Notes under the pieces: model-generated
What the model was told of the DNA's origin: nothing
What the model saw: only the letters and a program-made list of their open reading frames with translations
The model's database searches: none
Program-made: the position numbers and the translations under genes
Source of the DNA: Stomoxys calcitrans
Lineage: Eukaryota > Arthropoda > Insecta > Diptera > Muscidae
Direction of reading: 5' to 3'
NCBI RefSeq assembly: GCF_963082655.1
Contig: NC_081552.1
Span: 123,852,458 to 123,916,457, forward strand
DNA: 64,000 bases
In this document: in pieces, positions 34,752-44,290 of the stretch
How positions within the stretch are numbered: position 1 is the stretch's first letter
Layout: each line of letters opens with the position of its first letter

Positions 34752-37288
34752 CAGGGACGTAGTCAGGATTTTATTTTTGGGAGGGGGGCCCACGCCCCTT
34801 TTTAAAAATCGAAAAATGCTAATATTTTTCTGTTACTGTGAAAATGGTAAAGATACCTCTAACGTTTCTTTTTGAAAATTATCGTCGTTACTGGGTGCAG
34901 GAATTGGCCCACCGGCGGTGACATGTGGTTAAATTGAGAGCTGAATTTTTTACGGCTTGCCAACATACTATTTTCAGGTCAATCCTAATCTTTCAAAGCC
35001 ATCAAAATGTGATTGTCTTTGCTAATATCTTAGTTTTATAGTGATAGTTTTGGCGAATCAACTACAATATTTTGATGCAAATGTTTCTTTTGCGCTCATT
35101 CTTATTTGATCTCAAACAAGTTTTATGATTTTAACAGGTTATTGTTTGTGTTGGTCAATTGGTGTTAAATGACTTGATAATTTTACGCAAATAAGTTAAA
35201 AAATCATGGAACAATAAATGTTAAATACTTCAAAAAATTACATTATGACCAATTTTTACGACGAGCCATCTACGTTCTGCTTAAATCATGCCGCTTATTT
35301 CTCCTTTCATGGCGAAACAATAAAATATGGTCTCATTTGTTTAACAACCACAAATCATATGGTGCAATCCTCAAACTCGTCATCAAGATGTCATTTCGAA
35401 ATTAGCATTGTTCTTAACACAACCAAAGAAACTTGCCCTCGTTTGCGTACATGTGCCAGTTAAATGAGAAACTAAAACAAAGAGAACGTGCAAAAAAATA
35501 GATTGTTTGCTGAGAAAATCAACACAGAACTACTATTTTAATACAAACAGGCCGGCTGTTCGCGTGAGACCACCTTCATCAATCCACCTTGTTCTACTCC
35601 GAACTATATAAAAATCGATCGAAAATCCAATTTTGAAGGAAAAGATGTCCGGTATAAATTGGATCCAACTTTTGTCATATATGCATGATGTCTTTATTAG
35701 TCCTTAATTTTTCTAATTTATTGGAGATAAAATAAGATAAGAGGTAGAACTTGAATCAGAATAACGAAAAATTTCCAAGTTATTGCAGTTGTAAACTTTT
35801 TTCTTTCTTTGCCCACTAATTTTTACTCTGTAGATGAAGTAAATAAATAATTGATAATATAAAACTTTCTCTCAAAGGTAAAAGTCTGCCGAGTAATATT
35901 ATTTGAACACATTTCCTTACTTAAGGTGGGTATTAAGTTCCTTTTGTTCTAATCTTTTTATTGTAAAAAGTTTTTTTTTTTTGGAAGAAAATCAACAAAA
36001 TGTTAAATTTTTTTAAAATTATTTCACGGTGTCCAAATCTACGGTCAAAGCCTACAGAACTAATAAATTTCTACTAGAATCAATGCTGCTTGCTATTGAC
36101 TGATACATTTCGTTCTTCAATTGTCTTAAATACCGTATTGTGGAATTCCAAAGAAAAAAAGAAATGGTTTTATTTGAAATTATTATTTTAAAATGTAAAT
36201 CTGGGTGAGTCGGTCTTCGAAGAAAATGTCATTAACCCATTTAATAGGAAAGGGTAGAAAAATACCCAAAAATGTAGCTGTCTTAGAAAAACTCCAGCTT
36301 GAGCTAGGAAAGACGTATCCTAATGAAATTGGGATAATACATTGTGGCTTAGAAAATAAAAATAAGACTTTTTATTTTTTCAAAAATTATAAATTTTTTT
36401 TTTATTTATTTTCTTTCAAAAAATTGTCGTTAAAGGAATTTTTTAAAAATGAATACGTCAATATTAACGCTCTAAATTATGAATATATGAAATTTCATCC
36501 AAATTGGACAAGGGAATCGAGGGTAAAGCGTAATGGGATTAAAGTTGGCTTTAAAAATATTTATTGAAAATTTTCTATTAGAAAAAATAATTTCGCACTT
36601 GCCCGGGCCTGAGCTATATTTTCCCTTTAGACATATTTCATTAGAATTTTGCCTATAGAAAAAATGTCTTACAAGTTTTATCTTTACATAGAAAAACAAT
36701 CATTTTGTATTTTATTTTCTGATTTTCAATTTTTTTTGTTCCGATTTAGGGCAGAAAAGCATAATAAAAAAAAGTTCAAAATGTGTCGAAAAATACATCG
36801 AACATGTGCAATAAATTTTATTGAAATTTTGGCTTTATAAAATAATTTTAATGTCAGGTAATTTCTGTCTTTAGAAAATTTATCACTTAAATTTTGTCTT
36901 TAGGAAAAATTGATATGAAATTTTGGGCCCCTGGCTGATGGGAATTTTACGCTGAATAAGTACAATTTTGTCTTTAGGAAAAACTGTGATGAAATTTTGT
37001 CTTTAAAAATATTTCGCTCAAATTTGGTCTTCAGAAAAAATTTCATTTAAATTAGTTTAGAAAAAATTTCATTAAAACTTTGTATTTAGGAAAAATTATT
37101 TTGAGGTGGTTCTGGTCTGATCAAACTATTCTCTCTGTAAAATATTATAAATGTGAAGTTTTGTCATTTTAAAAAGTTTTACTAAAATTTTATATTTAGA
37201 ATAATTTTAATTTATTTTTTTTTCTAAACACAAAATCATTTTGGGAAGGGCCGGAGCCCGAAGGTCCCCTCCCCTGGCTACGTCCCTG
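34752..37288. mobile_element. hAT-like non-autonomous element with 8-bp target duplication
   Basis: The left end is CAGGGACGTAGTCAGGATTTT. The right end reverse-complements to CAGGGACGTAGCCAGGGGAGG. The flanks are CTCCAGAT (34744-34751) and CACCAGAC (37289-37296), an 8-bp duplication with one change on each side. Removing the element restores the interrupted reading frame (DACS then RPIMFYAAQVWG). CAGGG ends and 8-bp duplications are typical of hAT. About 2.5 kb without a transposase; the inner 36840-37100 has repeated TTTTGTCTTTAGGAAAAA-like phrases. The 120-codon frame at 36205-36567 is not a known protein. Confidence 0.75.
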
Positions 37289-37990
37289 CACCAGACCAAT
37301 AATGTTTTACGCTGCACAGGTATGGGGTTACAAAAGGCTTGATGATGTAGGGAAACTCTTTCGCTTTTTTACTAAGAAATTTGCCTTACAATACACCAAA
37401 TTACATATTGTATCTAGAAACTAGGTTTTTCTCTATGATTTGTAATACTCTTAAAATCCACTTTAAATACATTAACAAAATATTGCGACTTAGCTCTTAC
37501 CGTCTACCCAGCATACTGGCGGAGAAAATCGTAGAATTGAATGCATCATGAGCAAAAGAATGGTGGAATATATGCCAAACTCAACAATATATTCTTGCTA
37601 AAGCTACAACTCCTATATGCTTGTATTCAGATAAAAAAGTAAAATTACTAAGAATTCGAGAACGAAATAAATCTATTAATAGAAGAAATTCACAGTTCCA
37701 CGATCTTTATTCTATTCTGAAGTATAATATAATTCCATTTTATACCGCTGACTTATCTTCACGAGCTACTTTCTTAATCATTAACGCTAGAGGTGGTTAA
37801 CTCGAGATTATTCAGAAGTAACACCGATGGCATTTTTTGTATGTGCAATACAAATCAAAACTAAAATACACTTCACTTTATTGGTACCTGTCCACTGTAC
37901 AGGGAATTTAGAAAAAACTATTTTGGAAAATATTCACTTAATGAGTCCGAAGTTTTAAATATGTTAAATGGCACGAACAACTCATCATCA
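37289..37990 (+). pseudogene. Second non-LTR retrotransposon, 3' part
   Basis: Continues the frame broken at 34751: RPIMFYAAQVWGYKRLDDVGKLFRFFTKKFA, the thumb region after the RT core. Then a decayed C-terminal part follows, with CN..H..GTC remnants near 37850-37900 that could be a zinc knuckle. No RNase H recognised. Confidence 0.65.
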
Positions 37991-38228
37991 TGTAAATACC
38001 CAGCAAAAACTTGGTAAGTACATGTCATTATTTTTGGCATGTAAAATAATAGATAACTGTTTACCCTTAGATTTACTACCTGCATAAATATAACGATTCA
38101 TCAACAGGAATACCATCTGTGTTACCGGTTGTACAAATGTCACTACATACAACATTCGATGAAGTTCAAGAATAAGCACTTACTTGTTATGATAGAAAAA
38201 AAATCATTATTATAACCTTGGTATTGAT

Positions 38229-39565
38229 AACAAGTAAAAGCGTGCTAAGTTCGGCCGGGCCGAATCTTATATACCCTCCACCATGGATCGCATTTGTCGA
38301 GTTCTTTTCCCGGCATCTCTTCTTAGGCAAAAAAGGATATAAAAAAAGAGTTGCTCTGCTATTAAAACGATATCAAGATATGGTCCGGTTCGGACCATAA
38401 TTAAATTATATGTTGGAGACCTGTGTAAAATTTCAGCCAATTCGTATAAGAATTGCGCCCATTGGGGCTCACGAAGTAAAATAGAGAGAACGATTTATAT
38501 GGGATCTGAATAGGGCTATAGACCGATTCAGACCGTAATAAACACGTTTGTTGATGGTCATGAGAGGATCCGTCGTACAAAATTTCAGGCATATCGGATA
38601 ATAACTGCGACCTCTAAGGGTCAAGAAGTCAAGATCCCAGATCGGTTTATATGGCAGCTATATCCGGTTATGAACCGATTATGAACCTTATTTGACACAG
38701 TTATTGAAAGTAAAAATAAAATACGTCATGCAAAATTTCAGCCAAATCGGATAGGAATTGCGCCCTCTAGAAGCTCAAGAAGTCAAATCCCCAGATCTGT
38801 TTATATGACAGCTATATAAGGTTATGGACCGATTTCAACCATACTTTGCACAGTTGTTGGATATCATAACGAAATACATGGTGCCAAAAATTCATTCCAA
38901 TCGGATAAGAATTGCGCACTCTAGAGACTCAAGAAGTCAAGACCCAAGATCGGTTTATATGGCAGCTATATCAGGTTATAAACCGATTTAAACCATACTT
39001 GGCACAGTTGTTGGGCATCATAACAAAACACGTCGTGCGAAATTCCATTTCAATCGGATAAGAATTGCGCCCTCTAGAGGCTCAAGAATTCAAGACCCAA
39101 GATCGGTTTATATGGCAGCTATATCAGGTTATGAACCGATTTGAACCATACTTGGCACAGTTGTTGGATATAATAACAAAACACGTCGTGCAAAATTTCA
39201 TTTCAATCGGATAAGAATTGCGCACTCTAGAGGCTCAAGAAGTCAAGACCCAAGATCGGTTTATATGGCAGCTATATCAAAACACGGACCGATATGGCCC
39301 ATTTACAATACCAACCGACCTACACTAATAAGAAGTATTTGTGCAAAATTTCAAGCGGCTAGCTTTACTCCTTCGGAAGTTAGCGTGCTTTCGACAGACA
39401 GACGGACGGACGGACAGACGGACGGACATGGCTAGATCGACATAAAATGTCACGACGATCAAGAATATATATACTTTATGGGGTCTCAGACGAATATTTC
39501 GAGTAGTTACAAACAGAATGACGAAATTAGTATACCCCCCATCTTATGGTGGAGGGTATAAAAAT
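38229..39565. mobile_element. DINE-like element, family A, complete
   Basis: Starts AACAAGTAAAAGCGTGCTAAG, palindrome TTCGGCCGGGCCGAA, TATACCCTCCACCATGGATCG. It has six to seven tandem units, then GACGGACGGACGGACAGACGG, GGCTAGATCGACATAAAATG and TATGGTGGAGGGTATAAAA. One of the best preserved copies. Confidence 0.72.
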
Positions 39566-39619
39566 GCCATTAAGAAACTGCGGTCAACTATCTCATACCC
39601 ATGAGTGCTGTCCGTTACA

Positions 39620-39710
39620 AGGTCAAGCTCAATGATAAGGAACCGCTTTTATTGGCGAGTCCGATTAGCTTGCCGCAAAGCGACACCACTTAGTAGCACT
39701 AGGGGGGAAA
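39620..39710 (-). mobile_element. SINE 3' fragment
   Basis: AAGCTCAATGATAAGGAACC..TTTTATTGGCGAGTCCGA..GCCGCAAAGCGACACC is the reverse complement of the 3' half of the SINE at 19043-19354, diverged. Confidence 0.5.
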
Positions 39711-39719
39711 TACTGAGGT

Positions 39720-40640
39720 GTTAGGTTAGGTTAGGTACAAGTGGCAGTCTGGTATCACAATGGATGAAAACGTCTAAGTGAGTATGACGCTTTTATCCAT
39801 TGTGATACCACAGGAACAAAAGAAGGAAGATGCCTTCTAGTTCGTACCGTTGAACCATCCAAATCGCTTTAAAAAGCCAAAAAACTTGCGAATGTTCACA
39901 TCCGCTAAATCAGATAGGTTTTCAAAGAAATGACAACCTAAAGTGAAACTCCTTCTTACTGCTAGTGAGGGACACAAACATTTAGTCTCATTTTCAGCTT
40001 CTGCAAAAGTCGTTGCTGGCAAACTTCGGTCTGTCAGCATGTTTTCCGATTAGACAGTGACCTATCATGACGGACACAATGACTGAGATGTCTGTTCTAG
40101 CTAATGACAGCAAAGCAGTAGACCTCTTCAAGTCTAGATTAGGCCACATAGTTTTGGAATGCTCACATCCTCCTCTTTGTGATCATCTATCATTCGTTGC
40201 CCTTCGGACCTGGTCTTGAAAACTTAGCTTACATGTCGCTAGAGGCATACCCACAGACTCCAGTGTCCCTGGAGTGTGTAAGGTAGTTCCTAGTCTCGCA
40301 AGCTATGTGGCTTTAGAATTTCCTGGCATATCTCTGTAGCCCGGCTCCCAGACAGGTGAATTTCTAACTGTTCAGCCATCTCGTTGAGAGATCTGCAACA
40401 GTCGAGGGCGGTTTTTGTGTTCAGAAATACATTCTCCAGGGATTTAATGGCCAATATTCGTTATTCGTTTATGCCAATCGTCGTTATGACATATCGTAGC
40501 CATTCCACCACTTTGCAATGATCTCTGCTTGATACACACTCCAGCGGTCGGGTAACGTCTTCGATATGACCAGTTCTAGATTTTTAGAGTACACCCAGAG
40601 CTCACCTGGTCGTTTAGTTTGGAACCTGGTCGTTTAGTTT
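39720..40640 (-). pseudogene. Non-LTR retrotransposon 3' part: RNase H and tail
   Basis: Minus-strand reading gives LPDRWSVYQAEIIAKWW (RNase H, about 40555-40500), then broken frames, then HFFENLSDLADVNIRKFFGFLKRFGWF (39935-39850), a C-terminal tail seen in R1/LOA/Jockey-type elements. At the 3' end a perfect 16-bp inverted repeat lies at 39750-39765 and 39795-39810. The sequence ends with TACCTAACCTAACCTAACACC. Confidence 0.6.
39750..39810 (-). other. Stem-loop in the 3' UTR of the minus-strand non-LTR element
   Basis: TGGTATCACAATGGAT (39750-39765) and ATCCATTGTGATACCA (39795-39810) are perfect inverted repeats around a 29-nt loop. LINE 3' UTR hairpins can be recognised by the element's own reverse transcriptase; that role is inference. 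Confidence 0.6.
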
Positions 40641-40645
40641 GAAGT

Positions 40646-41760
40646 CTATGTAACTTCTGTTACCAGGGATATCGTAGTTCCAATCGGTTCTATCAGGAAC
40701 AGTGGCGAAATTAATAGTGAAATTTTTATCAGAAAGCGGCTCAGGTAGGGTGTAATCCACCCTGGCTGCAACATCACATATTGTATCAAGGATAACACAG
40801 TGTCCGTAGCAGCCACATGACCAATCTTCCAGACGGAGGTTAAAAGATTGGGATTGCACTCCCTTAGTCTTCCAAGTATCGCTTCAGGATCTGTGGGAAT
40901 CCTTGGTATCCAAGCATGCGTCATTGGACGAGAAGGAATATCATCCATCTTGACTAAATCTAGTGCTGCACCTGGCCAGATCTCAGCAATATTTTTTAGC
41001 GCACAACGATACATTTCAATTGAGCGTTGATCGCAGAAGGCAATTAGTCTGTATCGGCCTCGATACCAGTCTGCATCGTCACAAACTGGAGCAGACCCAG
41101 GAAATTCCGCAACGACATCGGAGTATACTGATGACAGTCCATTCACTATCCCACTCCAATTATTCCTAGGTATGCAGCCCTGTTTTTCTCCCTTGTCGAC
41201 AACTGCCATCGCCAAACTGTCTCTAGCGACAATAGCAAAGGTTCTTGAACCCATCTTACTGTTGTTCGCCCTAGTTCTATTAGGCATGGGATGCCCTCTA
41301 GGTGACCGCAGCCTTTTGGCGGACTGCGGTGCAGTTTCCGAATCTAGACGTATAGTCTTTGGGGTAGCCTGTGCAGCGAATTCCCGAGCCCAATTTTGGG
41401 AGTCTCTCCCTATCAGTGAGAGTCTAAGGATCACTCGCACCAAGCCTCTCAATAAACCTGAGAGCGATGCGTCTTCTATTATTCCAACCTCTTAAAGAGC
41501 ATGTTAGTTTGCCGGGGAAGGTTAATGGCCTAGGCAAATTATAGGCATGCGAAGAAAGTATAGGTTCGGCCTTGTCCTTAAGACTCGAACTAGGTGTCTT
41601 TGTTAAAGGCCCCTGCTGACCAGTCGTCTGTCTGCTAGTGGAGCCTGGAGCAGCAGCTCCACCAGTCGAGGTTTCAGTAGCAGACAACATGCTATGGCCT
41701 GATACCACCACCGCAGCTGTTTGTTCTGTCGCTCCACTGGAAGCAGACGCAGATCATCAA
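40646..41760 (-). pseudogene. Retroelement ORF with DUF4780-like domain (two frames)
   Basis: The upstream frame 41424-41711 (95 codons, Ser/Thr/Gly/Pro-rich, STGGAAAPGSTSRQTTGQQG) overlaps the main frame 40646-41452 (268 codons). The main frame has a basic, low-complexity N-terminal part (SAKRLRSPRGHPMPNRTRAN). From about residue 75 it has FAIVARDSLAMAVVD, CDQRSIEMYRCALKNI, DDIPSRPMTHAWIPRIPTDPEAIL and NPNLLTSVWKIGH. This spacing matches my recollection of DUF4780, found in fly retroelement ORF1 proteins. A -1-type frame change separates the two halves. Directly downstream come the RNase H and tail, so the endonuclease and RT have been deleted. Confidence 0.6.
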
Positions 41761-42806
41761 CCGCCTAATGCAGCTATACCTCTATTGCAGCTATACTTGA
41801 ATGACTTAAATTTTTTTTCCAAAAATAATGACCTAATACGAGTTACAGGAAAATTCTTGCGGAGTGAAATAACAATACATCCGCTCGACTCAGCGGTCGA
41901 AACAAGAGTCCTGAGGTTTTATTAATATAAAACATATTTTTAGTTTTTTCTACATCTCCACAATTCGTTTATTAAAGTTATAAAAAATTTAAAAATGATT
42001 TTGCTGGTCCGAGATTCGATCTCAGGACCTTTGTATTGTAAATCTTCTGATGTACGCTCTGTACCACAAAACTGCTAAAATCACTTCCATGTGTTTGAAT
42101 ATTGTGTCCATAAATAGAATGTGTCAATCATAAACACAAGAGCATAGCCATCTTTGATGAAATAAAATTAAAGTTTGCTTTTGTGTTGAAAGAAGAAAAT
42201 AGTGTCTTATTCAAACAATAGTAATGTGGAATGCGTAGAGCGTCTGCTTTGAAAACGGAAGGTTTTTAGTTCAACTCTCGGCTGCGATGAAGGTAAAGTT
42301 TTAATTAAATTTATAATTTGAATTATTCATATAAAATTTGACTTCAAAGAAACTGAGCATTGAGAACGTGGTGTTGGGATAAGCGACGTTCAACTTCGAT
42401 AATATAACATTATTTTTTGACAACCTGTGTGCTTAGGCATAAGTACTTATTTTTGAACTATTGGTATGCTTGTATGGAATGACTTTCATTCTAGGACATC
42501 GCCATGCAAAAGTAATTAGAAACGATGCCTTAAAATTAGTAGTTATTGGGTACCTAGAAAATTATACTAAGATCTTGTGCCAATCGGACGTAGGGGATGT
42601 TTTTTCCACTAGTGAGAAAAAATTTACATTTTGCTGTGCTAAGCGGTAACTTTCTCACTATACAAATTTTTTAAAATTGTTTTTAAATTTGTATAAAATT
42701 GTATAGGGACTTGCTTAAAAACAATTTTTAGTAAACTTTCCAAAAGAACAATTAAATACTTGGGCAAGATTTTATTAACATGTAAAAGCCGAATGATTGT
42801 AGATGC
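41761..42806. other. AT-rich stretch left of the Transib, with two tRNA-like segments
   Basis: On the minus strand, 42000-42075 has GTGGTACAGAGCGTAC and a B-box-like GAGATCGAATCTC. On the plus strand, 42225-42297 has GTGGAATGCGTAGAGCG and TAGTTCAACTCTC. Neither folds into a convincing tRNA on inspection. They may be diverged SINE heads or one foldback element. Nothing else recognised. Confidence 0.35.
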
Positions 42807-42811
42807 CGACG
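42807..42811. other. Transib target-site duplication, left copy (CGACG)
   Basis: Five bases identical to 48163-48167 at the other end. CGACG fits the GC-rich CGNCG-type target preference reported for Transib elements. Confidence 0.9.
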
Positions 42812-44242
42812 CACAGTGGGCCAAATGGCAAAAAAATTGGAAATAAGTCTACAACTTTTTATCTGTTGATTTTAGCCATACAAAATGTTCTAGACATTTG
42901 TAGAGGAGGACATAGGCTTTCAGAAAAGTGCTGTTGTTGGTCCATATCTTTAATACAGGGTGAGCTACAGGGTGTCAAAGTTGACCACTTTTGACTTCTC
43001 CAAGCTTCTGGGGGCCATAACTTTTGATCTACTCAACCGATTTACATGATTTAGGACTCTAGAGAAAGAGCTTGACAAGATCTAAAAAACTTATGCATAA
43101 AGTACCATGCCATCGTGTACTGTTAAGGAGTTATGAATTGTTTAATTTTAAAATATGAAAATTTGGCCTTGGTTTTTTTCAGTGTTTTTTAAATAACTCC
43201 GTCAATTTTAAAGCTATAAACTTCATACTTCACACAAATTATGCCAGCATATGTGTGCATAAAATACAAAAGGAATCACGTGAATATCTTTGGCGGTTTA
43301 AAAATGGCATCGTTTTCAATATGAAAAATATTTTTTTTGTCAAAAAATTGCAAAATTTTTCAAAAAAGATACTCCCATTTCCTTTAAGTTTTCGCAAACT
43401 TTGGCCATCAAAGCATTATCATTTCTTTCCATTTTCACAAAGTCGAGGTATTAAGAAAAGTTTTAAGTGCTAATTTGGCTAATTTCGATATCAAACAACA
43501 CCGTTATCTTAAGACCAAAATGGCCAATTTTTTTACTAAACTTCAAAAGTTTCTCACTGGAAAAAAAGTTCCACGGGGATTTTTTCGCTTTTTTTGAACT
43601 TAAATGAAAGCTTAAAATGTTCCCAACATTTTAAGGTATGTCTCGCCATATCCTAGCCATAAATGAGATCGTAGCGATCAAAATACTGAAAAAAGTCAAT
43701 TTTCAAGTAGTGCTATATTCATTGCTAAAAAACAAGTATTACGTCACATTTTATTGCAAAGATGTTAAATAAACTTTTATTTGGTAACACTTCTTCTACA
43801 AAACACAAAAAGAATCATGGAAATATCTCTATTCTATTCCATTTTATGGAACCGGCAATAAAAAAGTCAATTTTTCAAAAAAGTCGAATTTCCCAAATTT
43901 TGTTTTTGTTGTCCTAATTGCACATGACACACTATAGCCATATTTACGCAACATACCTTATCGTAAAGGAAATTTTCATACCTTTCCAACGATGTATAAA
44001 ACATTTCTCAACTCGGATTCTATCTACTCTAAAATTCATTTACACTTCATTAAACTCTATATAAAAATGTCTATTTGTGAAATGGAACCTTATATGGGGC
44101 CTACACTAAAACATTGATAGATTTGCCCAGGGTTTACAATACAAATGTGTTAGAATAAAAAAAGGTCTCCTGCCAAAGTTTAAAAAAATTGGAATAAAAA
44201 TATGTGTTTTAGAGCGAAAACACTTCGCATCGGCGTGCGTTT
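42812..44242 (+). repeat. Transib left terminal inverted repeat (1,431 bp)
   Basis: Identical to the reverse complement of 46732-48162 in a line-by-line reading. The first seven bases are CACAGTG. An A-rich run follows at 42831-42836, 12 bases after the heptamer, but it matches a recombination-signal nonamer in only about 5 of 9 positions. A direct repeat ACAGGGTG occurs at 42955-42962 and 42967-42974. The repeat is AT-rich with no convincing gene. A 72-codon open frame occurs in both repeats only because they are identical. Confidence 0.93.
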
Positions 44243-44290
44243 ATATGTATATTAGCTACTCCCAAAATAAAAAAGCATTTTAGTTTTGTA

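Noticed and set aside
36205..36567. 120-codon frame inside the hAT-like element as a transposase
   Set aside because: No hAT dimerisation or DDE motifs. Low-complexity Phe/Lys-rich; the related stretch at 25140 is not open in the same way.
40848..41495. Plus-strand frames opposite the DUF4780-like ORF
   Set aside because: Shadows; the recognised motifs are on the minus strand.
42812..42850. Full recombination signal (heptamer, 12 or 23 spacer, nonamer) at the Transib ends
   Set aside because: Only the heptamer matches well. The 12-spaced 9-mer agrees in about 5 of 9 positions and the 23-spaced one is worse.
43255..43473. 72-codon open frame present identically in both Transib inverted repeats
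   Set aside because: Identity is explained by the inverted repeats themselves. Composition is AT-rich, there is no domain, and nothing suggests translation.
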